A stretch of 38,485 bases of DNA from a virus. The translations under genes were made by a program, and so were the position numbers. Location of the stretch: the IMG/VR virus record IMGVR_UViG_3300045741_000417, positions 1 through 38,485 of that record. The stretch is one strand, 5' to 3'. The notes beneath the pieces were generated by a model that saw only the letters and a program-made list of their open reading frames with translations, was not told where the DNA came from and searched no databases. Position 1 is the first letter of the stretch. The number at the start of each line of letters is the position of its first letter. Shown here piece by piece: positions 6,986 to 15,043 of this stretch.

Positions 6986-8773
6986 ATGGCTGATTATTTT
7001 ACTGAATTAGCGACGAATAAAAATTTTATAGGAAATGTAATAATACGTTTTCTAGGGGTTTATATTTCGATTCGTGATGCGGATAGTGGCGTAACGATAG
7101 ACCACGATTATCGTGGTCTTGTTTCATCACTAGTAATTAATCCCACTAGCATTGACCCACGCCGCGTGGCCACGACGATAGCAAGTTATTCCTTTAAATT
7201 AATCGACAAAAATTTAGTAATTTCTAAACTAGTAAAAGAAAAAGGCGAAGACTTAATAGGCGAAAGCGTCGAAATATGGATAGGGCGCACAGGCGTGGGC
7301 ATGGACTTTGCTGATTATTATAAGCTACCAATAACTAGAATTAAAAAACTTTCTAGGCAAGATAATGGCTATTCATTTTCAACCACAGAAGAGACTGACC
7401 GAATGAATGCGCCAATTTATAGCGATATGTCGCGCCTACTTGGTGACGTTTTTAGCTTAACCACTACTTTCACAATGAAAGACGACATTAGCGGCTTTCC
7501 TTCTAGTGGTTTTTTAAAAATTGATAATGAAATTATAAGCTATACTTCTAAAAGTGATTCGTTAAAACAATTTTATGGATTGATTCGTGGTGAGTTCGGA
7601 ACTTTACCAGTAGCACATTCCGATAATGATACAATTTTTATTTGCGAACAAGTAACGGATAACCCACTAAATTTAATTTTGCGCCTACTTACTTCGGGTG
7701 GGGGCGGCGGTGCTTACGATAATTTAAAAGATGGGCTAGCAATTTCAAACACGCTTATTGATATTGCGGGAATAGAAGACCTACGCGACGGCTCTTTTTT
7801 CGGGCGTCAATTCACACTAGCTTTTTATAATATTACAAATGCTTTGCAGTATATGGAAAAACAGTTATTAGAAATTAATAACCTACGTTTTACCTATTCG
7901 CGGCAATCAAAATTAACATTAGCACTTTTAGATAAAGCTAAATTTGTTGATTCTACAGACGTAATCGACGAAGACACGCTAAGCGATTTTCCGCACTGGA
8001 ATGTGGACGAATCAAAAGTAGTGAATCAAATAAATATTGATTGGGATTATAACGAAGCCACTGGAAAATATGAGCAGTTAAGTCAATATGCAGATGCTAG
8101 CAGTATTGCGACTTATGGAGCAAAAACAGCTTTAAAATTTCAAATCAAGGGCGCAAAGGTAGCTCTAAATGGCCAGGCTATTGTAGACAGCTTTGCTAAT
8201 GAACTACTTGCGCGCCTGTCTTTTGCTACTCCCGAAATTGATGTAAAAACACAAATAGATAAAAGCCTTTTAAATATTGCTGATAAAACGGTGCTTGAAA
8301 GCTCTATGCTCCCCGACCAAAATGGCGCATTAAATTTTGCGGAAGAACTAGAAGTTATAAATCGCGCCATAAATTATCAAACGGGCGACGTTTCGTTAAA
8401 ACTGGCTTTTACAAGTTTTACGGGTATTCGGTCATGCTATATTTGTCCTAGTGATACTATCGCGCTAGTGAATTCACAAAGCTCCATTGATTTAGGGGCT
8501 GGCCGTGGTGATTTATGGCAACCTGGCTTTAAAGTTAAGCTTTGGAATAATTTAACAATGGCTTATGAGACTGACCCAGTGAATGAAATTCAAAGTATAA
8601 CCGCTGACACGCTAGTATTTACAACGCCATTCGTTACAACGCTTACAACCGACCATAGAATAAAATTCGCTGATTATGATAGCGCAGCGAAGTCACAAAA
8701 GCGTTATTGTTTTGTCGGTGATAATAGTTTAGATTTTCCAGACGGCGGAAAACGTTATAGTATCTTACCATAG
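6986..8773 (+). CDS. Tail hub / tip protein (595 aa)
   Basis: The gene follows the distal tail region and encodes a large beta-rich protein. IASYSFKLIDKNL near residues 66-78, a mid segment VTDNPLNLILRLLTSGGGGG and later WNVDESKVVNQINIDWDYN recall gp27/Tal-like tail hub proteins, which form the central tail-tip ring. The last 120 residues look like an added beta domain. No peptidase motif is seen. The start follows the previous stop by three bases with no strong ribosome site, so translation may be coupled. Hub identity is inferred from position and these segments. Confidence 0.6.
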   Translation: MADYFTELATNKNFIGNVIIRFLGVYISIRDADSGVTIDHDYRGLVSSLVINPTSIDPRRVATTIASYSFKLIDKNLVISKLVKEKGEDLIGESVEIWIGRTGVGMDFADYYKLPITRIKKLSRQDNGYSFSTTEETDRMNAPIYSDMSRLLGDVFSLTTTFTMKDDISGFPSSGFLKIDNEIISYTSKSDSLKQFYGLIRGEFGTLPVAHSDNDTIFICEQVTDNPLNLILRLLTSGGGGGAYDNLKDGLAISNTLIDIAGIEDLRDGSFFGRQFTLAFYNITNALQYMEKQLLEINNLRFTYSRQSKLTLALLDKAKFVDSTDVIDEDTLSDFPHWNVDESKVVNQINIDWDYNEATGKYEQLSQYADASSIATYGAKTALKFQIKGAKVALNGQAIVDSFANELLARLSFATPEIDVKTQIDKSLLNIADKTVLESSMLPDQNGALNFAEELEVINRAINYQTGDVSLKLAFTSFTGIRSCYICPSDTIALVNSQSSIDLGAGRGDLWQPGFKVKLWNNLTMAYETDPVNEIQSITADTLVFTTPFVTTLTTDHRIKFADYDSAAKSQKRYCFVGDNSLDFPDGGKRYSILP

Positions 8774-8785
8774 GGGAATTAAAAA

Positions 8786-10471
8786 ATGTTACCATATCCA
8801 ATTGTAGCCGCGCAAGTTGATGCAAAAAGCCCTGTCGATGAACAGTTGATGGATAGCATTCGCCTTGATCTTGATTATTTAGATACGCAACTTGGTTTAC
8901 AGGGTTCCTTTGATTATCAATTTAAACTTAATGGATATTTGCCAAATGTTCCCACAGTAAAAAGAAAACGTATTGACGGTGTTCTAATTTCTAAACCTGC
9001 CACATTTCAGCAATGCCGCGCATATTTAGAAGAACCGGGCGACGGCGGAACTTTAGAAATAGACGTGCGAAGAGTCACGCGCGTTGATGCAAAAATATCT
9101 GCTTTAACAAGACAATTTACCGGGGCAATTAATTCTATTGCGCGCGTTGGTTCACCAATTAATACGCAATCGGTTACGCGCGCGACCGCGCAAATTACTA
9201 CGCAATCAATTGTTGTGTGGAAGTCTACAATAAATATTTCTACGATTGTTTCGCTGGGTGATAATTTATGGCGTTATAATTTAGCAAGCGCGCCCGATTC
9301 GGATTGGAAAGTGGGCGACAGTGTTAAATTTGCTAGCGCTACAAGCGGGGCGAATAACGGAACTTTCGTAATTGTAAAAATTAATGACGACGGCGGCGCA
9401 AATATTGTTGTTGAAAATGCTAGCGGCGTCGAACAGTCAAGCGCTGCGGGTAATGCACAATTACAAGCCTTTCAATATAATTATATTAACCCAGTAAATG
9501 CACAATTCGTTGCGGGTGAAAAAGGATTATTCGCGGGGCACACAAGTGCGCTAAATGACGGAACACTTTTAATTTATGCAACAAATAATGCAGGAAATAA
9601 TGTAATCGTAAAAAACCCTATAGGTGTTACACAAGGCAGCGCCGCGGGAACGCTTGACGTATTACGATGGTTATTTTCTTTTACTGCGCCAGCGCCTTCG
9701 GATTACGTTGTAGGAGAAAAGGCGGAAACTTCCGGACACACAAGCGCAAATAACGACGGAAAATTTTTTATTCGCGCATTAAATACGGGGGGAAATAACC
9801 TTGTACTTTATAACGAAAACGGCGTTACTCAAGGGGGCGTGGCTGGTACTGTCAACACACTACGCTGGGGATACTTTTTCAGCACTGACCCTGCTAGCGG
9901 TTTTATTGCTGGCCAATTCGCCATAGTTACGGGCGCTACAAGCGCAGTAAATAGTGGAACTTTCGAAATTAAACAAGTAGACCGCACAACGGCTGATAAT
10001 TTAATTATTTATAATGAAAATGGAGTAGCGCAGGGCGGGGCGGCTGGTACATTAGTGCATAGACGAATGCTTGTAAAATTTGCTAGCGACCAATCGGCAA
10101 CGATTACGACCGATTCAAGAATGAAAATTTATGGTAGCGCCCAAGCATTAACCGACGGTGATTTTGACGTAGTAGAAGTAAATCGCGGGGGCGGTGCTAA
10201 TTATAATGCGGTTATCGAATCACCTTTGGGTGTTCCGCAAGTAGGCGCAGCGGGGCGCGTGGTTACTGAAAGCAAAAGTTTATTTGACACACGACCAAGC
10301 TTTATTATTCCGCCATTAAATACTGGTTTTTCTGATACTCACATGAAATTTTCTAGTAATGCAGTTTTTAATGCTACGAGAAAAATAGTGCCGTCGGACA
10401 CACTTGTAGAAATGGAATTGATAACAATTCCCGAAGGAAAACCAAAAAATTTAGTAGTGCAATTACTCTAA
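8786..10471 (+). CDS. Tail fibre protein with five repeated beta domains (561 aa)
   Basis: A strong AGGGGAATT site precedes ATG 8786. The first 130 residues probably bind the tail tip. From about residue 173, five copies of a domain of about 66 residues follow (starts near 173, 242, 308, 374 and 442). Each has the scheme VGEK...GHTSANNDGKF...NNLVLYNENGV...G.AGT, ending in a conserved Ala-Gly-Thr/Arg. The spacing is regular and the copies are well diverged. The architecture suits an extended fibre or receptor-binding arm. The C terminus is a short beta segment. The role is inferred from repeats and neighbours. Confidence 0.6.
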   Translation: MLPYPIVAAQVDAKSPVDEQLMDSIRLDLDYLDTQLGLQGSFDYQFKLNGYLPNVPTVKRKRIDGVLISKPATFQQCRAYLEEPGDGGTLEIDVRRVTRVDAKISALTRQFTGAINSIARVGSPINTQSVTRATAQITTQSIVVWKSTINISTIVSLGDNLWRYNLASAPDSDWKVGDSVKFASATSGANNGTFVIVKINDDGGANIVVENASGVEQSSAAGNAQLQAFQYNYINPVNAQFVAGEKGLFAGHTSALNDGTLLIYATNNAGNNVIVKNPIGVTQGSAAGTLDVLRWLFSFTAPAPSDYVVGEKAETSGHTSANNDGKFFIRALNTGGNNLVLYNENGVTQGGVAGTVNTLRWGYFFSTDPASGFIAGQFAIVTGATSAVNSGTFEIKQVDRTTADNLIIYNENGVAQGGAAGTLVHRRMLVKFASDQSATITTDSRMKIYGSAQALTDGDFDVVEVNRGGGANYNAVIESPLGVPQVGAAGRVVTESKSLFDTRPSFIIPPLNTGFSDTHMKFSSNAVFNATRKIVPSDTLVEMELITIPEGKPKNLVVQLL

Positions 10472-10481
10472 GGAAAAATTT

Positions 10482-11246
10482 ATGGCTAGCGCAATTAATT
10501 GGAATAAAAAAGTGTTTGTAACAAACGGAACGTTTAAAGTTCCCGATACTATTTCACGTATTTTTCTTTTCGGCGCAGGCGGTGGGGGCGGCGGTTCCGG
10601 CGGCGGAAATAGTGGTTCGGGCGGCGGCGGCGGCGGAAGTAGCGCGCATGCTCTAGTTGAAAAAGAAGTTACGCCGGGAGCATTGCTTACAATCGTTATT
10701 GGCGCGGGCGGAGCGGGCGGTAATGGAAATACGAACCCTTCGGGGGCGGGCGGTACTGGTGGGGACACTACCGTAACAAGTGACGTAGACGGATTGCTTT
10801 TAAAAATTAAAGGCGCGGGCGGGGGCGGTACAGTTCCCGACGGTTCCGGGGCGGCGCCTAATCCAGTAGGGTCGGCGGGCGCTGCGGGTTCTATGGGCGG
10901 CGCTGGCGGCGCGGGGGGTGCAGATGGCGGTACTGGTATTGCTCCTAGTGGTAATGCTGCTTTACATAATCCAATTTTTGACGGCGGTACAGGCGGCAAC
11001 GGGGGAACGGGTAACGCTGGTTTTGGCGGCGGCGGGGGCGGCGGCGGCGGCTCTAATTTCGGCGCTGGCGGTATAGGCGGAAATAAATCAAGCTCAGGCG
11101 GCCAAGCTGGTAATGCGCCCGCAAATGATGCTTACGGCGCTGGCGGCGGTGGGGGCGGCGGCGGTGATAACGGTTTTAATGGCGCTGCGGGCGCTGCGGG
11201 TATGAGTGGAATTTTAGAAATTTTTTACCTAGATTTACCATTTTAA
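10482..11246 (+). CDS. Glycine-rich adhesin-like tail protein (254 aa)
   Basis: After an N-terminal beta segment (NGTFKVPDTISRIFLFGAGG) the protein is dominated by runs of glycine, alternating with Gly-Ala, Gly-Asn and Gly-Ser stretches (about residues 30-245), and closes with a short strand GILEIFYLDLPF. This matches glycine-rich phage tip proteins whose cores pack as polyglycine-II helices, as known for T-even gp38-type adhesins. It is the last gene of the tail run, a common place for the host-range determinant. Receptor binding is inferred. The gene is strikingly GC-rich because of GGC/GGG codons. Confidence 0.6.
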   Translation: MASAINWNKKVFVTNGTFKVPDTISRIFLFGAGGGGGGSGGGNSGSGGGGGGSSAHALVEKEVTPGALLTIVIGAGGAGGNGNTNPSGAGGTGGDTTVTSDVDGLLLKIKGAGGGGTVPDGSGAAPNPVGSAGAAGSMGGAGGAGGADGGTGIAPSGNAALHNPIFDGGTGGNGGTGNAGFGGGGGGGGGSNFGAGGIGGNKSSSGGQAGNAPANDAYGAGGGGGGGGDNGFNGAAGAAGMSGILEIFYLDLPF

Positions 11247-11249
11247 CAC

Positions 11250-11279
11250 TTGCAATTATTTTGCTAGCGTGATTAGAAT
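11250..11279 (+). promoter_or_regulatory. Candidate lysis-cassette promoter
   Basis: TTGCAA (11250-11255), an 18-base spacer and TAGAAT (11274-11279; five of six consensus bases) lie 24 bases before ATG 11304, which also has an AGGAG site. The spacer contains a GCTAGC hexamer (11263-11268). It would give lysis genes their own transcription. Confidence 0.45.
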
Positions 11280-11303
11280 TTTGAAACAAGAATAGGAGTA
11301 TTT

Positions 11304-11564
11304 ATGGAACAAGCAGTAGTGGCATTCGTTTTAGGTTTAGCGCAGAAATATCCTTTAGCATTATCGGTGTTTTCTGTAGTGGGCGTTTTACGCGCAGTAT
11401 TTAAACCTATCGTATCAGGTTTACGCGCAGTTGCGGACGCAACGCCAAGCCCTAAAGACAACGCGCTTTTAGACAAAGTAGAAGGCGGAAAAGTTTTCAA
11501 AGCCGTTGCGTGGTTTATCGACTATATTTCGTCAATCAAACTCCCAGGCTACGACGTAAAGTAA
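11304..11564 (+). CDS. Small membrane protein, holin candidate (86 aa)
   Basis: ATG 11304 follows ATAGGAGTATTT, a good ribosome site. Residues about 3-33 (VVAFVLGLAQ...VFSVVGVLRAVF) form one or two weak membrane helices, and the rest is polar with a basic/acidic mix. The gene opens the block that ends with the M15 lysis peptidase, so a holin role is plausible. Size and layout fit a class II or III holin, but no family match was recognised. The downstream small gene is an alternative candidate. Confidence 0.45.
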   Translation: MEQAVVAFVLGLAQKYPLALSVFSVVGVLRAVFKPIVSGLRAVADATPSPKDNALLDKVEGGKVFKAVAWFIDYISSIKLPGYDVK

Positions 11565-11568
11565 TAGC

Positions 11569-11838
11569 ATGGGCGCTATAATTTCCAGTATTATTGCGGT
11601 AGCGAAAGCTGTTCCCATTGTGCAAACATGGCTAGAGCAGCTTTCCGTCGCTTATTACACGGCAATGTATTCAAATTTCAAAAAAGAGAATAAAGAAGCT
11701 TGCGACAAGGCAAAATATGAACATGACCAAAGGGCAATCGAAAAACAAATGGGTAGCGCGTTCGCTGGTAAACCTAGTGAAGAACAAGGTACTACTATTG
11801 ACGATTCTTTGCCCTCTAACATTAGCAAGCTGCATTAA
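11569..11838 (+). CDS. Small lysis-region protein, spanin/holin candidate (89 aa)
   Basis: The N terminus (GAIISSIIAVAKAVPIVQTWLEQL) is a moderately hydrophobic amphipathic helix. Residues 40-75 are charged and helical (FKKENKEACDKAKYEHDQRAIEKQ). The 3' part overlaps, in the +1 frame, a gene with a lipobox, as Rz overlaps Rz1 in lambda-like phages. That layout suggests an inner-membrane spanin, but the hydrophobic part is weak for a membrane anchor. The start has no strong ribosome site and lies four bases after the previous stop. Confidence 0.45.
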   Translation: MGAIISSIIAVAKAVPIVQTWLEQLSVAYYTAMYSNFKKENKEACDKAKYEHDQRAIEKQMGSAFAGKPSEEQGTTIDDSLPSNISKLH

Positions 11839-12106
11839 AAAAGCGGAAGTAAACGCCGCTGCATGGCTCGATAGCGGCTTACCGCCTGAATACTGCGAAC
11901 AGCACCCCGAAGTTCGCGCTTATGGCAAATACCGCGTTTTAGACGGTGGCCACGTTGAGCATCTAAGTTATTGCACACAAGTAGATATACAAAAGCCGGA
12001 CGGAACAATAGAAAAAGTTACTGCGGTGCAGCTTTATACTTCATTTTTAACTTCGAAAGTCAGCGAATGGCTTGACATTCTTTTTCCTAAACAAGATGCG
12101 CAATGA
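11777..12106 (+). CDS. Lipoprotein, outer-membrane spanin candidate (about 109 aa)
   Basis: From GTG 11777 the product begins MKNKVLLLTILCPLTLAS-C, a compact lipoprotein signal with lipobox L-A-S-C; the cysteine would be lipidated. Upstream in-frame ATG codons at 11717 and 11723 would add a 20-residue basic stretch, so GTG 11777 is preferred on signal-peptide grounds although its ribosome site is poor. The mature part has two Cys and no proline-rich linker. The first 62 bases overlap the preceding gene in another frame. With the M15 peptidase next door it may act as the outer-membrane spanin; other lipoprotein roles such as receptor blocking are possible. Confidence 0.55.
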   Translation: MKNKVLLLTILCPLTLASCIKKAEVNAAAWLDSGLPPEYCEQHPEVRAYGKYRVLDGGHVEHLSYCTQVDIQKPDGTIEKVTAVQLYTSFLTSKVSEWLDILFPKQDAQ

Positions 12107-12528
12107 AGCATGAAAATAACGGCGCCTGCGAGCGCTGCCAACAAATTATAAACCGTTACGCAAATTTTCATCCACAGTTAAGGGCATGGTTTGAAGCATT
12201 CCAAAAAAAGGTGCCTACGGCGCACGCAAGCTGCGCAGGACGGGGTGAATTAGATCAAGAAGAGTGCTTGCGTAGGGGCGCTTCAAAAGCGCACTGGACA
12301 AAATCGGCGCATAATTGGAATTGCGCCCTTGATATTTTTGAACTGGGCGGAAAATCGACGACAGACCTTTATGAATATGATTGGTACAAGCTTAATTTAG
12401 CCCCTAATTTAATACCCGAAATTGATTGGTATGGGGCACCAGGGGCGAAATTCCCCGAACTTCCCCACGTCGAATGGCGTGGCTGGCGAGAATTAGCTGC
12501 TAGCGGCGGCCTTTCTTTGGTCGTCTAA
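12103..12528 (+). CDS. M15-family peptidoglycan peptidase (endolysin, 141 aa)
   Basis: The sequence S68-A-H70-N-W-N-C-A-L-D77 fits the zinc-binding SxHxxGxAxD motif of VanY/M15 D-Ala-D-Ala carboxypeptidases, with Asn in place of the usual Gly. A downstream H122 in LPHVEW supplies the third metal ligand, with E124 close by as a possible catalytic residue. Family members cut peptide cross-links of the cell wall. At 141 residues with no signal peptide or binding domain it is a compact endolysin that needs a holin for release. The ATG overlaps the previous stop. Its last 29 bases overlap the end of the opposing nuclease gene. Confidence 0.8.
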   Translation: MKHENNGACERCQQIINRYANFHPQLRAWFEAFQKKVPTAHASCAGRGELDQEECLRRGASKAHWTKSAHNWNCALDIFELGGKSTTDLYEYDWYKLNLAPNLIPEIDWYGAPGAKFPELPHVEWRGWRELAASGGLSLVV

Positions 12529-12871
12529 TATGATTTTGTGATGGGGGTAATACCCAAAGAGGGAAACGGGCGGGCTTCCTGTCCGCGCCGTTTTCCAAGT
12601 ATCCGCGAATAAAATTAAAAATTTCATCAAAATTTTCTGGCGTAACAACAAAATTTTGCACACCGATGCGGTCTATCTTATTCAGTGTAACGTATTGAAT
12701 TTCAGAAAGTCTACTCGTAGTTTTTAATTCAAGAACAAAGCCGTATATGCCCACGAAGCCGATAATATCAGGCAAGCCGATTGTAGTACGGTCATTTAAT
12801 TTCGCCCACCATGATTGCGGAATGGTGCGCAGTTTCGCTAGCACTTTTCGTTGAAAATTAGCTTCTAGCAT
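12500..12871 (-). CDS. VRR-NUC domain nuclease (123 aa)
   Basis: The start at 12871 forms a TAATG overlap with the polymerase stop. A longer in-frame ATG at 12907 lies inside the polymerase gene and is less likely. The motif G-L-P-D35 followed by E48-L-K50 is the PD-(D/E)xK core of VRR-NUC nucleases, and Q59 fits the trailing helix. Stand-alone VRR-NUC proteins are common in phage replication modules and are thought to resolve or trim branched DNA. It closes the leftward replication operon. Confidence 0.8.
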   Translation of the reverse strand: MLEANFQRKVLAKLRTIPQSWWAKLNDRTTIGLPDIIGFVGIYGFVLELKTTSRLSEIQYVTLNKIDRIGVQNFVVTPENFDEIFNFIRGYLENGADRKPARFPLWVLPPSQNHIRRPKKGRR

Positions 12872-14781
12872 TATTCTAAGGGTAAGCCGTCTTCGAGTGC
12901 ATTCCAAGCTTTTTTTGAATAAGCCGCCCCGCTTGTAAGGGGCAATATTTTAGGTGTGTAAGTTTTTTCTAGTGCTTCGATAATTTTGGGCACTAAATCA
13001 AGCTCGCTTTTGTGAATATAAAACAGCAATTCGTCATGCACTTGTAGCACTAATTTTGATTTTTTACCTATGAGAAATGGAAAAAGATTCACCATTGCCG
13101 TTTTCATAATATCAGCGCACCCGCCTTGTATTATATGGTTTGACGCCCGCCATGACGTATCGCTATCAAAGTGTAATACCCGACCAAAAATAGAAAATAT
13201 AAAGCCTCTTTGTTTAGCGGTAGCGCGTACTTTGTCAATAAAACGCTTCACCCCTGGCAGGCGAATAAAATAACGTTTACGCAATTGCCCTGCCCCAAAT
13301 TCGGTAATGTTACCGATCATATTAGCAATTTTCGCAAGTCCCGCGCCGTAAAGAACTGCGAAATTTAAGTTTTTCGCATTATCTCGTTCCATGCCAACTT
13401 CGTCACCGATTGCCTGGTGGGGGTCTAGTTTGTCTTCATTAATTTTACGCGCTACTTCCGTTTCATTGGCATAATTAATCATTAAGCGGTATTCCATTTG
13501 GTTATAATCAAAGGAAAATAAATAATGATCGTCATCTAAATTTTTAAAAGCTGCGCGTATAGGAAAATCTTTTTCCTGTTTTTCATTACGTTTCGGAATG
13601 TTTTGTAGATTCGGGTTCCAACATGAAAAGCGGCCAGTATTGGCGCCAGCGGGCTGAAAATCAGGGTGTATAAAACCTTTTTCATCGGCCAATTCTAAAT
13701 AATTTTTAAAATAGGTATAGGCGCGTTTATAGTGATAACGATATTTTAAAATTCGTTTTGCTATTTCATGGTCAGTGTCGTCAAGTGTGTATTTTGTAAA
13801 TTGTGCCCTACCCGTTTTTGTTTTTCCATAAGGAATTTTTAAAGCGTCGAAAACCAGTGCTACGTCGTCGTTAGAATTAAAATTTGTGTTTGGTAATGCA
13901 GCTTCGCTAGCAATCTTTTGTAATTCTAAAAGTTCGCCGTAGGCTGTTTCTTTTTCATGATCGAATGCGCGGCTACAAAAAATTAAATCAATAGAAACAC
14001 CATGACGTTCCATTTCGAAAAGTACTTTCGTAAGAGCCATTTCATTTTGCGCAATGAATTCTATTCCACGCGGCTTTTTACCGTCGGGTGTATCTATAAA
14101 GGTATCGTCTTCGGAAAATATTTCAGCCTGCATTTTAGCGATTTCAGCGCGTTGCCATTTCGCTAGTTTATAACAAAGTTTCGTGTCTCTTATGCCGTAT
14201 TCAATAAGCATAGAAAGTGGGGCTTTATCAAAACAAAGCACTTTTTCTGGGTCTTGTGAATTGCTAGCAAAAGGGCTTTTAACTTCTATGTAATGCGTAT
14301 TTTCTTCTAAATAGGAAATAATGTCTATTTTTTCTTCGCCCAAATATTTTTTACAAAGTTCGTCTAGTTTTAAACTTCCCTCTTGATTATTTACTACGCG
14401 CGCCATTGCTTTCGTACACCATATCGCGCCCGTAATTGTTACACCATGATTCGCTAAATGGTGCATGTCAAATTTTGCGTTTGCAATATCCCATAAAATA
14501 TTTGGATTAGAAAAAAGTTTCCATTGCAAAATAGCCCAGTGAGTAGAATCTAAAATATCGTCGATAACTGAATGTTCACAGCCAAAATCAAAATAATAGC
14601 CGTATTCTTTTTCTTCATGCTCAAAATAAAGTTGTAATGAAAATACTCGCGGTTTACGCGGGTGCCACGGGGAATTCCACCAATGGATAGTCGTCGTTTC
14701 AGTATCGGCGCTAATTTCTAGTGGATTTATTTCCAAAATATCGGCTAAACATTGTTCAAAATTTTGTTTTGTTACTAGCAT
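12871..14781 (-). CDS. Family A DNA polymerase with 3'-5' exonuclease (636 aa)
   Basis: The exonuclease domain carries D26-T-E28 (Exo I), D105 in NAKFDMHHL (Exo II) and Y195-GIR-D199 (Exo III). The polymerase domain has TGRFSCWNPNLQNIP (382-396), motif A D425-YNQM-E430-Y-R432, motif B R466-DNA-K470-NLN-F474-AVL-Y478-G and motif C H582-D583-E584. All catalytic residues are present. There is no 5' nuclease domain. Phe at the position equivalent to E. coli F762 has been linked in the literature to virulent phages, whereas Leu is linked to temperate ones. No Shine-Dalgarno sequence precedes ATG 14781; a strong hairpin lies 12 bases upstream. Confidence 0.95.
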   Translation of the reverse strand: MLVTKQNFEQCLADILEINPLEISADTETTTIHWWNSPWHPRKPRVFSLQLYFEHEEKEYGYYFDFGCEHSVIDDILDSTHWAILQWKLFSNPNILWDIANAKFDMHHLANHGVTITGAIWCTKAMARVVNNQEGSLKLDELCKKYLGEEKIDIISYLEENTHYIEVKSPFASNSQDPEKVLCFDKAPLSMLIEYGIRDTKLCYKLAKWQRAEIAKMQAEIFSEDDTFIDTPDGKKPRGIEFIAQNEMALTKVLFEMERHGVSIDLIFCSRAFDHEKETAYGELLELQKIASEAALPNTNFNSNDDVALVFDALKIPYGKTKTGRAQFTKYTLDDTDHEIAKRILKYRYHYKRAYTYFKNYLELADEKGFIHPDFQPAGANTGRFSCWNPNLQNIPKRNEKQEKDFPIRAAFKNLDDDHYLFSFDYNQMEYRLMINYANETEVARKINEDKLDPHQAIGDEVGMERDNAKNLNFAVLYGAGLAKIANMIGNITEFGAGQLRKRYFIRLPGVKRFIDKVRATAKQRGFIFSIFGRVLHFDSDTSWRASNHIIQGGCADIMKTAMVNLFPFLIGKKSKLVLQVHDELLFYIHKSELDLVPKIIEALEKTYTPKILPLTSGAAYSKKAWNALEDGLPLE

Positions 14782-14792
14782 AAAATTAAGAA

Positions 14793-14819
14793 GCCCGCGG
14801 GTGTATTACTTCCGCGGGC
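14793..14819 (-). promoter_or_regulatory. Strong hairpin in the polymerase leader
   Basis: GCCCGCGG (14793-14800) and CCGCGGGC (14812-14819) form a perfect 8-bp GC stem with an 11-base loop. In the leftward sense the stem is followed by CTTCTTAATTTT and then the polymerase ATG. The T-run is interrupted, so it is a weak terminator at best. It could be an attenuator, an RNA stability element or a protein-bound translational operator that limits polymerase synthesis. Confidence 0.55.
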
Positions 14820-14863
14820 GAAGTGCCAGGAGTTCGCTATATGTTTGTTGCATTCCTATATAA

Positions 14864-15043
14864 TCAAACGCCCGTAGTTTTTGCTACATTTTTCTTTGAA
14901 AAAGCAGCGCAGCTACGTCGTACACTGTCTAGGTAGCGTTCCCCTGTTTCCCCTATTGATTCACCCCGTTTTTTTGCCTGCTTTGTAAGCCAAGCGTGTA
15001 AACTTGTATCTTTTACCCGAATAAAAATAACTTTCGCTGCCAT
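14864..15043 (-). CDS. Ribbon-helix-helix-like small protein (59 aa)
   Basis: The product begins MAAKVIFIRVKDTSLHAWLT. A strand (KVIFIRVKD), then a helix (SLHAWLTKQAKKRG) and a second helix (SIGETGERYLDSVRR) fit the ribbon-helix-helix fold. ATG 15043 directly follows the previous stop (TAAATG) and has GGCGGGGAATT upstream. It lies just before the polymerase hairpin, so it could regulate this operon. Function is otherwise unknown. Confidence 0.6.
   Translation of the reverse strand: MAAKVIFIRVKDTSLHAWLTKQAKKRGESIGETGERYLDSVRRSCAAFSKKNVAKTTGV

Noticed and set aside
10463-10999. Reverse 178-codon proline-rich frame opposite the glycine-rich gene
   Set aside because: Poly-proline is simply the complement of glycine GGC/GGG codons. 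The forward frame fits the tail operon.
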